Shown here in pieces: positions 9,010-19,734 of a stretch of DNA of 64,000 nucleotides; position 1 is the stretch's first letter, and each line of letters begins with the position of its first letter. Under the pieces are notes generated by a model that saw only the letters and a program-made list of their open reading frames with translations, searched no databases and was not told the origin of the DNA. The stretch lies in NCBI GenBank assembly GCA_035631655.1, contig DASQIH010000127.1:1-64000 (forward strand). The letters run 5' to 3'. Position numbers and translations under genes: made by a program. The stretch is from Gp1-AA122 sp035631655. Its GTDB lineage: Bacteria > Acidobacteriota > Terriglobia > Terriglobales > Acidobacteriaceae.

Positions 9010-10172
9010 CAAGCCATCAGATGACACGAGTGTGTCTTAATAATCAGCCACACTTTGCATCCTGGCTGCAGGTGAAGTGAATCGCGAGCTGCAAGCGTGA
9101 GGTGCACTTCCATGTTCACTCCACAGTTCACCTCGGCCGCAACGATGACATCGCGCTGCCTCAACGAGACAACCTTTCCCGGAATAAGGTTGCGGGCGCT
9201 GAGGCCAACGGGTTGTTCCGAGGAGAGCAGGATGTCGCCCGCGCTAATCGCAACTCGAATCGCAGAACCCACCTCCGCTCTGACCAGCGGCGTTTCCAGT
9301 TGCACTGAAGAGCCCGCCAGCTCACAGGTCATGGTGCCGCGATCTTCGTGAGCCGCTGTGACCAGGGCGTCGAAAATGTTTTCGAATCCGGCGAGTTGAG
9401 CGACAGCCTCGTGACGGGGAGCGCGCATCACCTCGTGCGGCGTTCCCTGGGCGATGATTTTGCCCGCGTCCAAAACCAGCACCAGCTCGCCCAAGGCAAA
9501 GACTTCCTCGCGGTTGTGCGTCACATAGAGGATCGGAATGCCATGGGACTGATTCCAGAGCCGCAGGTCGTCGAGAATCTTCGACTTGGTCTGCGAGTCG
9601 AGGGCTGCCAACGGTTCATCGAGCAGCAGCAGGCAGGGATCGGTCACGAGGGTTCGCGCCAAGGCCACGCGCTGCCGCTCGCCACCGGAGATCTCGCCGG
9701 GCCGCCGACTTCGCAAATGCGCGACTCGAAATGATTCCAACATAGTGCGGCTTCGCTGCGACCGCTCATCGGCTGGCACATGCGATAGCCCGTACTCGAC
9801 GTTCTGTTCGACACTCAGGTGCGGAAAAAGCGCCAGATCCTGGAAGACATAACCAACGTGCCGTTGGCACACGGCGATATTCTCTCCGGCGCTGCTATCA
9901 AATAAAACGCGTTCTCCGATAGAGATTTTGCCTGCTTCTGGCGTGCTCAAGCCTGCAAGACAGTCCAGAAGCGTAGTCTTCCCCGCCCCGGAGGCGCCAA
10001 ACAAGATGGTGATTCCCGGCGCTGCCGAAAATTCGGCGTCCAGCATAAAATCGCTGCCACTGCTGGACAGTATTTTTCGAATGCGAGCTGCGAGCGCACG
10101 CCGGTTGACATCCCGCTCAGCTCCCCGATGTTCTTCGCGGGAAGTTTTCGCGCGCTCTACTTCCACGGCCAT
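9006..10172 (-). CDS. modC: ModC molybdate ABC transporter ATPase
   Basis: A 388-residue ABC ATPase energising molybdate import. An N-terminal extension of about 40 residues, not found in most ModC proteins, precedes the nucleotide-binding domain. Walker A is GASGAGKTT, the signature is ISGGERQRVALARTL, and Walker B is LLLLDEPLAAL. The C-terminal third is a TOBE/molybdate-binding-like beta domain (ARNLIPGKVVSLRQRDVIVA). I preferred the ATG at 10172 (GGAGG 11 nt upstream) to the TTG at 10181. The start lies inside the 3' end of modB, so translation is likely coupled. Operon order is modA-modB-modC. Confidence 0.93.
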   Translation of the reverse strand: MAVEVERAKTSREEHRGAERDVNRRALAARIRKILSSSGSDFMLDAEFSAAPGITILFGASGAGKTTLLDCLAGLSTPEAGKISIGERVLFDSSAGENIAVCQRHVGYVFQDLALFPHLSVEQNVEYGLSHVPADERSQRSRTMLESFRVAHLRSRRPGEISGGERQRVALARTLVTDPCLLLLDEPLAALDSQTKSKILDDLRLWNQSHGIPILYVTHNREEVFALGELVLVLDAGKIIAQGTPHEVMRAPRHEAVAQLAGFENIFDALVTAAHEDRGTMTCELAGSSVQLETPLVRAEVGSAIRVAISAGDILLSSEQPVGLSARNLIPGKVVSLRQRDVIVAAEVNCGVNMEVHLTLAARDSLHLQPGCKVWLIIKTHSCHLMAC

Positions 10173-10831
10173 GTTGCCCAAATCCTCCGGTTCAACGCGT
10201 ACACCACCGAAAGCACTAGGAACGCGATCAAAACCAGCACCAATGCAGTTTGATTCGCCGCGGCATAGTTCGAGACCTGCACCTGGTCATAAATGTCAAT
10301 GGACACGGTGCGGGTCACGCCCGGGATGTTTCCCCCTACCATCAGCACCACGCCAAACTCGCCCATGGTGTGGGCAAAGCTCAAGGCCACGCCTGTCACC
10401 AGCCCGGAAATCGAAAGCGGAAGGATCACGCGAAAGAATGTTCTTACTCGGGAAGCTCCCAGGGTGGCAGAAGCGGCAATCAGCTTCGTGTCTACCGAAG
10501 AAAAAGACGCAGCAAACGGCTGCACCGCGAAGGGCAGGCTGTACAGGATGGATCCGATCACCAGGCCTTCAAAGGTGAAAGCCAAGGTATGGCCGGTGAG
10601 CGATTCCCACCAACGTCCCAGCGGGCTGCGCGGCCCCAGAGCCACAAGAACATAAAAGCCCAGCACCGTAGGTGGAATCACGATGGGAAGCGCAACCACG
10701 GCCTCGGCGAGAAATTTCCAGCGCCAGCGCGAGTACGTGATCCAGTAGGCGATCGGCACTCCGATCGCCACCAGCACTGCGGCCACCAGCACAGCCAACC
10801 GAATTGTCAGCCAGAATGCCTGCCAATCCAT
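10157..10831 (-). CDS. modB: ModB molybdate ABC transporter permease
   Basis: A 224-residue inner-membrane permease with five or six hydrophobic segments. It carries the binding-protein-dependent transport EAA-type loop (AASATLGASRVRTFFRVILP, about residues 140-160) that docks on ModC, and the typical PTVLGFYVLVALG and HTMGEFGVVLMVGGNIPG segments of ModB. The ATG overlaps the modA stop by one base (TGATG) and the 3' end overlaps modC by 16 nt, so the three genes form a tight operon. Confidence 0.95.
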   Translation of the reverse strand: MDWQAFWLTIRLAVLVAAVLVAIGVPIAYWITYSRWRWKFLAEAVVALPIVIPPTVLGFYVLVALGPRSPLGRWWESLTGHTLAFTFEGLVIGSILYSLPFAVQPFAASFSSVDTKLIAASATLGASRVRTFFRVILPLSISGLVTGVALSFAHTMGEFGVVLMVGGNIPGVTRTVSIDIYDQVQVSNYAAANQTALVLVLIAFLVLSVVYALNRRIWATWPWK

Positions 10832-11607
10832 CAGTGGTTCTCTTGCGGCAAAGCGAACCCATAGCGCCGCAAAGTGGCCCGCGCCGTGGAAGTCTTCAGG
10901 TATGCGAGAAATGCGGCTGCTTCCTTCTTATGCTGGGACCGCGAAAGTACGACGGCACCCTGATCCAGTTCGGGATAAGCATCCGTCGGAACGCCCCAGT
11001 AGCGGCCCTTGTCTTTCATCGTCGGCGCCAGCGCATGCGATAGGGCAATTAATCCTGCCTGCGCGTTGCCTGACTCCACAAATTGCGCAGCCTGGGAGAC
11101 ATTCTCTCCCAGCACCAGCCGATCGGCGACTTTTCCATACAACTGAAAATGCCGGAGCGCCGCTACGGCAGCGCGTCCATAAGGGGCGTGCTGCGGGTTT
11201 GCGATTGCGAGCTTTTTCATGGAAGAATCGAGCAGCGCATTCATTCCCTGATGTTCCAGGTCCAGCGCAGATGAAGTAGGAACCCACAATATCAGCCTGC
11301 CCATAGCATAACGATACAGGGAATCTGGTTCAGCCAGACCCGCTTCGATCAGTTGTCTGGGATAGTCCTCGTCCGCGGAGAAAAACAGATCGAAGGGAGC
11401 GCCATTTTTGATCTGCTGCGTCAGGTTCCCCGACGAACCGAAGGAAAGCCGTACCTTGATCCCAGTCTGCTTCTGATAGTCGCTGGTGAGCTCGGTGAGC
11501 GCAGAACTCAGGTCGGCGGCCGCCGCGATGGTAATCTCCTGTGCCGCCGCTTGCCCGAAAAGAGCGGCGAGGCCGAGCAGAACCACAGCCAACCATTTCG
11601 CTGTCAT
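10831..11607 (-). CDS. modA: ModA periplasmic molybdate-binding protein
   Basis: A 258-residue periplasmic binding protein with a signal peptide (MTAKWLAVVLLGLAALFGQA, cleaved near AAAQ). The mature start EITIAAAADLSSALTEL and the later VRLSFGSSGNLTQQI and PFDLFFSADEDYP are the conserved ModA anion-binding motifs, with Ser residues for oxyanion contact. It captures molybdate (or tungstate) for ModBC. First gene of the operon. I see no clear Mo-box or riboswitch in the 266 nt to the divergent MacA gene. Confidence 0.95.
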   Translation of the reverse strand: MTAKWLAVVLLGLAALFGQAAAQEITIAAAADLSSALTELTSDYQKQTGIKVRLSFGSSGNLTQQIKNGAPFDLFFSADEDYPRQLIEAGLAEPDSLYRYAMGRLILWVPTSSALDLEHQGMNALLDSSMKKLAIANPQHAPYGRAAVAALRHFQLYGKVADRLVLGENVSQAAQFVESGNAQAGLIALSHALAPTMKDKGRYWGVPTDAYPELDQGAVVLSRSQHKKEAAAFLAYLKTSTARATLRRYGFALPQENH

Positions 11608-11873
11608 TGCCGAAAAGCCGCCTTTTTGGCGAAGCCTGCAACAATAGTAAAGATTTGTAAATCAGTAATTTCCGCGCTTCCAGCGGCGGAGGATGAACGT
11701 CCAATATACTGAGAGCTGAACTCCCGCCGGGTGTTATGTAATTGCGCATTCCCGGATTGGGACGCAGTGATTCTAGCTGCAACGTTTCGCGGTTCGCACG
11801 ATTTTTATTCGCTAAAGGTTCGTGTAACACTAGTTTTATACAGAGGTGTATTTCTTTAGTTCGGGGGCTTCAT

Positions 11874-13253
11874 GTGAGGTTGCTCAAGCGTCATTGGCTA
11901 ATCGCGATCCTGGTCGTCGCCGGGGTTGGGGTATTGGCGGCATTTCAATTTAAGAGTAACGACAAGGCGCAATATTTTACGGCCAAGGCGGATCGCGGCG
12001 ACATCCGAGCTGTGGTCGAGGCTACCGGCACGATCAATGCCGTAATCACCGTCCAAGTCGGCTCGCAGGTGTCGGGTACGATTTCTCATCTCTACGTAGA
12101 CTTCAATTCGCGCGTGAAGAAGGGGCAAGTCGTCGCCCAAATCGATCCCGCTCTCTTTCAAGGCGCCTTGCTGCAGGCGAAGGCAGACTACGCCAATGCC
12201 CAGGCCAATCTGGCGACGGCGAAGGCCAACCTGGAAAAAGCCAAGGCGTCAGAGGTACAGACCAAAGCTGATTACGAACGCACGGTAGGACTCACCAAAG
12301 ATGGTGTCATGAGCCAGCAGCAACTCGATCTGGCCAAGGCCAACTACGACTCGGCGGTGGCTGCGGTTTCCGCCGCGGACGCCCAGGTTACGCAGGCAGC
12401 CGCCCAGGTCCAGCAGAAACAAGCAGCCGTTACCGTTGCGCAAACTAACCTGGATTACACTACGATTCATGCTCCCATTGATGGCACTGTGATCGCCCGC
12501 AACGTGGATGTGGGCCAGACCGTAGCCGCGTCTCTGCAAGCGCCCACTCTTTTCACCATCGCGCAGGATCTGACGAAAATGCAGGTGTACGCCAGCACCG
12601 ATGAATCGGACGTCGGCATGATCAAGGACGGCCAGGTGGTTACCTTCAAAGTGGACGCCTACCCCAAAGACACCTTCACCGGGCGCGTTTCCCAGATTCG
12701 CATGAACGCCACCACGGTTCAGAACGTGGTTACCTACAACACCATCATCGATTTCGATAATCCAGAGTTGAAGCTGTTTCCGGGCATGACCGCCTACATT
12801 ACGATTCCAGTGGCTTCAGCCAAGAATGTGCTGCGCGTCCCCAACGGAGCGCTCCGCTACAAGCCGGATATGAAGGCGGAGGAAATCCGGGCTCTCTACC
12901 AGAAATATGGTCTGGATTCAGGAAGAACTGCGCCGGTGGCCAGTGCCGAGGGACCGAGTGCTGGCGGCGCCAGTGGGAAACAGTTCCGTGCTCGTGCCCA
13001 AGGCCAGGAGGGCGGAGGCAACGAAACGGCCCAGACTCGGACCCCACGCTTGGATGTGGCGGTGCTTTGGAAGTTGCACGCTGATAAGACGCTCGAGCCG
13101 GTGAAAATCCGAACAGGTATTACCGACCATACAGTCACCGAAGTTGCCGAAATTCTTAAAGGAGAAATCAAGGAAGGCGACGAACTGGTGACCGGCTCCA
13201 TGACGGCAAAGGCCGCCACGGGACCGGGCGTCGGCGGCGCCGTGAGGCGGTAA
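11874..13253 (+). CDS. MacA-like periplasmic adaptor (membrane fusion protein)
   Basis: About 459 residues. One N-terminal membrane anchor (HWLIAILVVAGVGVLAAFQF) is followed by the lipoyl half-motif VEATGTINAVITVQVGSQVS, a long Ala/Lys/Gln-rich coiled-coil hairpin (about 100-200), the second lipoyl half YTTIHAPIDGTVIARNVDVG, and the beta-barrel. This is the MacA/HlyD architecture. I chose the GTG at 11874 because GGGGG lies 6 nt upstream and the anchor begins there; the frame is open 132 nt further upstream but that part is not protein-like. A Gly/Ala/Gln-rich insertion before the last beta domain is unusual. The MacB-type ATPase and permease follow. Confidence 0.88.
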   Translation: MRLLKRHWLIAILVVAGVGVLAAFQFKSNDKAQYFTAKADRGDIRAVVEATGTINAVITVQVGSQVSGTISHLYVDFNSRVKKGQVVAQIDPALFQGALLQAKADYANAQANLATAKANLEKAKASEVQTKADYERTVGLTKDGVMSQQQLDLAKANYDSAVAAVSAADAQVTQAAAQVQQKQAAVTVAQTNLDYTTIHAPIDGTVIARNVDVGQTVAASLQAPTLFTIAQDLTKMQVYASTDESDVGMIKDGQVVTFKVDAYPKDTFTGRVSQIRMNATTVQNVVTYNTIIDFDNPELKLFPGMTAYITIPVASAKNVLRVPNGALRYKPDMKAEEIRALYQKYGLDSGRTAPVASAEGPSAGGASGKQFRARAQGQEGGGNETAQTRTPRLDVAVLWKLHADKTLEPVKIRTGITDHTVTEVAEILKGEIKEGDELVTGSMTAKAATGPGVGGAVRR

Positions 13254-13289
13254 GGTCGAGCCGCCACTTGCCGCGGCTCATTGCAGAAC

Positions 13290-14075
<786 letters not shown>

Positions 14076-14085
14076 ATCCGGAACT

Positions 14086-15306
14086 ATGGATTTACTGGCC
14101 ATTGTGCGGATCGCGATGCGGGCGCTGGCGCGCAACAAGCTGCGCTCCAGCCTGACCATGCTGGGCATCATCATCGGCGTGGGCGCGGTGATCGCTATGG
14201 TGGGCGTTGGCCAGGGAGCCCAGCAGCAGGTACAGCAGCAAATCGCGGCCATGGGCTCGAACATGCTGTTCGTGGGCGCCGGTACGGTAACCCGCGGCGG
14301 CATGCACATGGGCTGGGGCGCCACCAAGTCGCTGATCTACTCAGATATGGAGGCCATCCTGCGGGAATGCCCGGCGGTCAAGGCTGCCGCACCCGGCAGC
14401 ACTGCCAGTGCGCAGGTTGTCTTCGGAAACGACAACTGGGCTACCCGCCTTAACGGCACGGAACCGCAGTACTTCGACATTCGCGACTGGCCATTCCAGG
14501 AAGGCACTTCCTTCACGCAAAACGATGTGGAAATGGCTGCCAACGTCGCTGTGATCGGCGAGACCGTCCGCAAAAACCTGTTTGGCGCCACTGAGCCGCT
14601 CGGCCAGACGATCCGCATCAACAATCTGCCCTTCAAAGTTGTCGGAGTGCTCACCCCGAAGGGTACTTCGGCCGCCATGGGCGACGACCAGGACGACATC
14701 ATTCTCATACCCATCACCACCCTGCAAAAGAAAGTGACCGGCCAGGACTGGTTGCGCTGGATCATGGTGTCGGCCTCATCGCGCCAGTCCAGTTACGCCG
14801 CGCAACAGCAGATCACCTCGTTGCTGCGCGACCGCCACCGCATTCGCACTGGCCAGGACGACGACTTCTTCGTGCGCAACCTGGCCGACATGGCGGATCT
14901 CGCCGATCAGGCCGGTAGAATCATGACCTTGCTGCTGGCCTCCATTGCCAGCGTGTCTTTGATCGTTGGGGGCATCGGCATCATGAATATCATGCTGGTC
15001 TCGGTTACCGAACGTACGCGTGAAATTGGGATTCGCATGGCGATCGGGGCCACCGAGGGCGACGTCCAGCGCCAATTCCTGATTGAGGCGGTGGTGCTCA
15101 GCCTGATTGGCGGCGCGATTGGCATCATCTTCGGCACAGGCGCGTCGTATCTGATCACGCAAACGCTCGGCTGGGCCGTGCTGATTTCACCGACCGCGAT
15201 TCTTACCGCCGTAGTCTTCTCCATGGCAGTAGGAATTTTCTTCGGCTTCTATCCCGCGCGAAAAGCCGCGCGCCTGGATCCCATCGAAGCATTGCGCTAC
15301 GAGTAA
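14086..15306 (+). CDS. MacB-type ABC permease (FtsX fold)
   Basis: A 406-residue membrane protein: a first membrane helix (RSSLTMLGIIIGVGAVIAMV, about 22-41), a large periplasmic MacB_PCD domain, then three C-terminal helices with the FtsX signature SLIVGGIGIMNIMLVSVTER (about 300-319) and REIGIRMAIGAT. The order adaptor, ATPase, permease with 36- and 10-nt gaps predicts a tripartite MacAB-type pump. No outer-membrane TolC gene accompanies it, so it would borrow one, possibly the nearby cusC or a distant TolC. Substrate unknown; macrolides, peptides and lipids are known for the family. Confidence 0.92.
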   Translation: MDLLAIVRIAMRALARNKLRSSLTMLGIIIGVGAVIAMVGVGQGAQQQVQQQIAAMGSNMLFVGAGTVTRGGMHMGWGATKSLIYSDMEAILRECPAVKAAAPGSTASAQVVFGNDNWATRLNGTEPQYFDIRDWPFQEGTSFTQNDVEMAANVAVIGETVRKNLFGATEPLGQTIRINNLPFKVVGVLTPKGTSAAMGDDQDDIILIPITTLQKKVTGQDWLRWIMVSASSRQSSYAAQQQITSLLRDRHRIRTGQDDDFFVRNLADMADLADQAGRIMTLLLASIASVSLIVGGIGIMNIMLVSVTERTREIGIRMAIGATEGDVQRQFLIEAVVLSLIGGAIGIIFGTGASYLITQTLGWAVLISPTAILTAVVFSMAVGIFFGFYPARKAARLDPIEALRYE

Positions 15307-15420
15307 CGAGGGAACTTGCGACGCATTCGAGCTCGCTTCAGTGTGTGCTGATTCTTGTACATCGATTCCCTTTTCAGGCCTCTAAGGTCTCGAAGCGGCA
15401 GTGTTCATGCCTCTTTTGCG

Positions 15421-15450
15421 TTGACAAAGCGAGCCGATTGTCGGAATACT
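15421..15450 (+). promoter_or_regulatory. Sigma-70-type promoter for the 1395-residue secreted protein
   Basis: A consensus -35 TTGACA (15421-15426) and a -10-like AATACT (15445-15450) are separated by 18 nt and lie about 46 nt upstream of the ATG at 15496. Confidence 0.55.
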
Positions 15451-15495
15451 GGCTTGCACGCCACCCTTTAGCCCGCTCCAGCACGGTCAAGGAAG

Positions 15496-18400
15496 ATGAA
15501 TACTGCGCTTCGGTTGTGTCCCCGTGTCTCTTTCTGCGTTCTTTTTCTGTCGGTACTTTTTCCGGGAAGCAGGGCTCTGGGCCAAGGCTCGAAAATGACA
15601 TCGGAAACCGCGCCCATTGCGGATTCCGATAAGGACAATCCACAGGCGCGCGAGCAATGGTTTCGCAAAGGCCGCACGGCGCCTCCCGGACAATCCGCTG
15701 CGGAGTTGCGCTACCGCGCGCACCAGCAAAAGATGCGCATGCGTGCTGCCCGCGCGCAGACAGCTGCCGCGCAACTTGCGTTAACACCCAATGCCCCAGT
15801 CACGGGCTGGACCGCGTTAGGTCCCGCGCCACTGGCTTCCGACCCGGGCACGGGACAGGATTACAACTGGGTGTCCGGGCGCGCGACCAGCGTGGTCATT
15901 GATCCGGCGGATACTACGGGCAATACGGTGTACGTAGGGGGCGCATTCGGAGGACTCTGGCGTTCGACCAATGCTGCGGCCGCCAGCGCTTCGAGCGTTC
16001 AATGGACCCCCATGATTGACAACCAGCCGACTCTGGCGGTGGGGGCCATCGCGCTGCAGCCGAACAACGCTACTAATAATCTGAGCAACGTGATACTCGT
16101 CGGCACGGGGGAAGCCAACAGCTCTGGCGACTCCTACTATGGGCTGGGTATTCTGCGGTCCACCAACGCTGGGAGTACGTGGTCTCTTATCTCCACCGCG
16201 AATGCCGGCGCTTATTCCTTCAAGGGTCTCTCCTTTAGCAAGATTGCCTTCAGTTCAGCCGCTACGAATGTGGCGGTCGCTGGTGTCGCATCCACATTTC
16301 CTGGAGAGCAGGAGGGCGCGGACAATCTAACCGCTCCTCGTGGCGTGTACTACTCGACGGATTCTGGGGTTAACTGGACCTACGCCAGCGTTCAGGATGG
16401 CATGGGTGCCACTGTCGTATCAGCCTCGGCTTCCTCCGTTATCTACAATGCTGTCTCCAGAAAGTTCTACGCTGCCATTCGGCGTCACGGGTTCTATTCA
16501 TCCAGCGACGGGATCACTTGGACTCGCCTGAGCCTGCAGCCGGGCAGCGCTGGACTTCTGTCCACCAGCAATTGCCCGAATAGCGTCAACTCGAGCACCT
16601 GCCCGATTTACCGGGGCGAATTTGCCGTCGTGCCGGGGCGCAACGAGATGTATGTCTGGTTCATGGACGCGACCTTTACCGGAGAAGTAGATCAGGGTAT
16701 CTGGCAAAGCAAAGACGGTGGCAACAGCTGGACCTCGATCAGCACAACGGGAATCGACTCCTGCGGAGATCCCGGTGCTTTTGGTTGCGGTGTCCAGCAG
16801 GGCGAATACAACCTGGAATTGGCAGCGGTGCCCAACGGCAACACTGCCACCGATCTCTATGCCGGCGCAATCAATATCTTCAAGTGCGCGATCAACAACA
16901 CTAACAACCCGGCGTGTTCGAACAATCCATTCATGAATCTCACCCACGTTTACGGCTGCCTGCAAATCGCGCACGTTCATCCCGATCAGCATGGCGTTGA
17001 CTCTGTGGTGGCAGGTGGTAAAGACATTCTGTACTTCGCAAATGATGGCGGGATTTATCGCGCGCTCGATGGCTTTACCGGCCTGACCACCGGCACCTGT
17101 GGCGGAACTAATAATTTCGACAGTCTCAACCAGACGATTGGCTCGATAACGGAGTTTGTCTCGTTTTCGCAGGATCCCGGCAATCTCGGAACCCTGCTGG
17201 GCGGAACCCAGGACAACGGTTCTCCGGCAACCAGCCAGGCAATGACCAGCACGGGCTGGATCAATGTCAACGGCGGAGACGGTGGCTATAACGAGATCAA
17301 CCCCAACAATCCGACGGAGTGGTTCACGGCCAACACGGACGTGACGATCCAACGTTGTACATCGGGTATCAGCTGCACCGGCAATACCTTCAATTTAGTG
17401 GTGAGCGCTCCTCAAGTGGGCGGGGATGTAGGACCGTTTTACACGCCTTACATACTTGACCCACAGGCTACGAGCGAGATGCTGGTGGGCACCTGCCGCC
17501 TGTGGCGGGGCACCAGCCAGGGAGCTAACTTTTTAGCGTTCAGCTTTAATTTTGACACTGGAACCACCGCCACGTGCAACGGAGGCGAAATCAATCAGGC
17601 GCGCTCGCTCGCCACCGGAGGTCCAAAGGACACCAATGGGATTTCGAGCGTGATCTATGTGGGAACGGATGGCACGGGCCCCGTCCTGCTTTCACCGCCA
17701 CAAGGCGGACGAGTGTTCGTGGCCACTAACGCGAACGGCGGGCCGGCACTTTGGCAAGATACCACTGGCAACATCAATGGCTTCGGTTACCCGGTATCCA
17801 GCATCGCGATCGATTCCTCCGACAGCACCGGTAGCACGGCTTACGTAACCATCATGGGCTTCTCCGGCTTTCCTGGAGTTTCTCACGTATTCAAGACCAC
17901 CAACGCGGGGCAAAGCTGGGCGGATTTCTCCGCTGGACTTCCGGACGCCCCCGCCAATTCCATCGTGGTGGACGCCGGGCCCACCCCGGAAAACGGAACT
18001 GTATACGTGGGAACGGACGTAGGTGTTTTCAGTAGCCCGACTCTGTCCGCGAGCTGGACCGAGGTTGGCCCAACCCCTTCCAGCGGGCCCGGCTTCATTC
18101 CCAATGTGCCTGTGACCAAGCTGCGAATCTTCAATTCCGGCGGGCAGAAACTTCTGCGCGCCTCAACTTACGGCCGGGGCGTCTGGCAGTTCCCGCTCAG
18201 CGTCACACCAGACTTCGCTATGGCGGCAGATAAACTTCAGCTGTCTGCGTTCCCGAATCAAACAGCAACGTTCAATGGCAATCTGTATGCACTTTTTGGG
18301 TATAACAACGCCGTGACCCTCAGCTGCGGGACAGGAGCCCCGCCGACCTGCAACGTACCCAGCGGAGTGATACCTTCTCCGGGCGGAACACCATTTGCCA

Positions 18401-19683
18401 TAAGCGCAAGCGGTCCTGCCGTCTTCGACTACAGCTTCAACATCCATGGCGTTGGCAGCGACTCAACGACGCACGACCTGCCGGTAGCATTTCATGTACT
18501 CGATTTCTCTATCTACTCGGTCCAACCTACCAATGTGATTGCGAACCAAGGGAGCGAATCTCAGCCGAGTTCTATCAGCTTGCTCGCCGTCGGGCAGTTT
18601 TCAGGGGTTGTCACCCTCAGCTGCGATCCAAATACCGTGCCTCCGGGTGCGACCTGCTATTTCTCGCCCAGTTCATTAAGTCCCGGGAGTACCCTGTCAG
18701 CAAGCAATTTTACGCTGGGGACAACATCCGCCACGCCGGTAGCTAGCTACCCCATCACGATCCTCGTCAATTCGGCTGGGGCACCCTCCGCCAAGACGAC
18801 AACCGTGACTGTAACGGTCCAGTCGGGGAAAGATTACAACGTTGTTGTCGGTGCAGTTGGAGGCACCATCCCGGGCGGCTCCAGCAGCTTCCCAATAACT
18901 TTGACCTCTGTGAATGGTTACAGTGGCACAGTCAATCTCGCCTGCAACACATACCCAGACCTCACGTTATTCACCTGCAGCGTCAATCCTTCTCTGATTT
19001 TGCTGGGTACTGGGCAGAGTGGTTCGGCCAGTGGCAGTTTACAGGCAAATATCGGGATACAAGTTCGTACATACACGGTACGGGTGTTTGCCTCCGATTC
19101 GACAGCGGGGCTAAGCCACGAAATAGATACGGATTTTTCGGTCAATGACTTCCAGTTTGTGCCAACCAATGGCGTTGCCACGGTGACGGCCGGGCAGGCG
19201 GCGAATTACACTCTGAAGATCACGCCCCTTGGCCCGGGGGGCTTCACAAATTCCATTTCTTTGGCATGTGCGGGACTGCCGGCGCAGGCGACTTGCTCCT
19301 TCTCGCCCACCAGTGTGACTCCAGGAGCGAATGCCACGACCATCACCTTGAACATCTCGACTACAACGCGCGCAGCTTCTCTGCACAGATCGAAGGAATT
19401 TTATGCGCTGTCGCTGCCCTTCGCCGGCCTGCTCCTGGTGTTCGGTGGTGTATTCGCAGACAGGTGGCGCCGTTCCAAGACCTGGTTGGCAGCCGCATTC
19501 CTGATGGCTTTCGGAGTAAGTCTCTTGTTAGTTGCGTGCGGAGGAGGTGGTGGCAACGGAAATACTCCACCTCCCCCGCCTCCGCCCCCCTCGGGAACGC
19601 CTGCGGGTTCCTACACCATTACGGTGAATGCCACGTCCGGGCTCCTCGCGCACAGCACCAGCGTGAGCCTGACGGTGCAGTAG
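15496..19683 (+). CDS. Large secreted Asp-box beta-propeller protein with Ig-like repeats and C-terminal membrane segments
   Basis: A 1395-residue exported protein. A signal peptide (FCVLFLSVLFPGSRALGQG region) is followed by a roughly 850-residue propeller with repeated Asp-boxes (TNAGSTWS, STDSGVNWT, KDGGNSWT, TNAGQSWAD) as in sialidase-like and sortilin-like folds. Three or four Ig-like beta repeats follow, with recurring VTLSC, PPGATCYFSPSSL and CSFSPTSVTPG. Near residue 1300 there are two hydrophobic segments around a basic stretch (FADRWRRSKTW), then LLLVACGGGGG, a poly-Pro linker and a short tail TPAGSYTITVNATSG. No catalytic residues are identifiable. Likely a cell-surface adhesion, glycan or protein-binding protein (inference). 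Confidence 0.75.
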   Translation: MNTALRLCPRVSFCVLFLSVLFPGSRALGQGSKMTSETAPIADSDKDNPQAREQWFRKGRTAPPGQSAAELRYRAHQQKMRMRAARAQTAAAQLALTPNAPVTGWTALGPAPLASDPGTGQDYNWVSGRATSVVIDPADTTGNTVYVGGAFGGLWRSTNAAAASASSVQWTPMIDNQPTLAVGAIALQPNNATNNLSNVILVGTGEANSSGDSYYGLGILRSTNAGSTWSLISTANAGAYSFKGLSFSKIAFSSAATNVAVAGVASTFPGEQEGADNLTAPRGVYYSTDSGVNWTYASVQDGMGATVVSASASSVIYNAVSRKFYAAIRRHGFYSSSDGITWTRLSLQPGSAGLLSTSNCPNSVNSSTCPIYRGEFAVVPGRNEMYVWFMDATFTGEVDQGIWQSKDGGNSWTSISTTGIDSCGDPGAFGCGVQQGEYNLELAAVPNGNTATDLYAGAINIFKCAINNTNNPACSNNPFMNLTHVYGCLQIAHVHPDQHGVDSVVAGGKDILYFANDGGIYRALDGFTGLTTGTCGGTNNFDSLNQTIGSITEFVSFSQDPGNLGTLLGGTQDNGSPATSQAMTSTGWINVNGGDGGYNEINPNNPTEWFTANTDVTIQRCTSGISCTGNTFNLVVSAPQVGGDVGPFYTPYILDPQATSEMLVGTCRLWRGTSQGANFLAFSFNFDTGTTATCNGGEINQARSLATGGPKDTNGISSVIYVGTDGTGPVLLSPPQGGRVFVATNANGGPALWQDTTGNINGFGYPVSSIAIDSSDSTGSTAYVTIMGFSGFPGVSHVFKTTNAGQSWADFSAGLPDAPANSIVVDAGPTPENGTVYVGTDVGVFSSPTLSASWTEVGPTPSSGPGFIPNVPVTKLRIFNSGGQKLLRASTYGRGVWQFPLSVTPDFAMAADKLQLSAFPNQTATFNGNLYALFGYNNAVTLSCGTGAPPTCNVPSGVIPSPGGTPFAISASGPAVFDYSFNIHGVGSDSTTHDLPVAFHVLDFSIYSVQPTNVIANQGSESQPSSISLLAVGQFSGVVTLSCDPNTVPPGATCYFSPSSLSPGSTLSASNFTLGTTSATPVASYPITILVNSAGAPSAKTTTVTVTVQSGKDYNVVVGAVGGTIPGGSSSFPITLTSVNGYSGTVNLACNTYPDLTLFTCSVNPSLILLGTGQSGSASGSLQANIGIQVRTYTVRVFASDSTAGLSHEIDTDFSVNDFQFVPTNGVATVTAGQAANYTLKITPLGPGGFTNSISLACAGLPAQATCSFSPTSVTPGANATTITLNISTTTRAASLHRSKEFYALSLPFAGLLLVFGGVFADRWRRSKTWLAAAFLMAFGVSLLLVACGGGGGNGNTPPPPPPPPSGTPAGSYTITVNATSGLLAHSTSVSLTVQ

Positions 19684-19734
19684 GATTATTCTGAAACGTG
19701 CAATTCACTCCAAGCAAAATGGCTACCATCCTGC

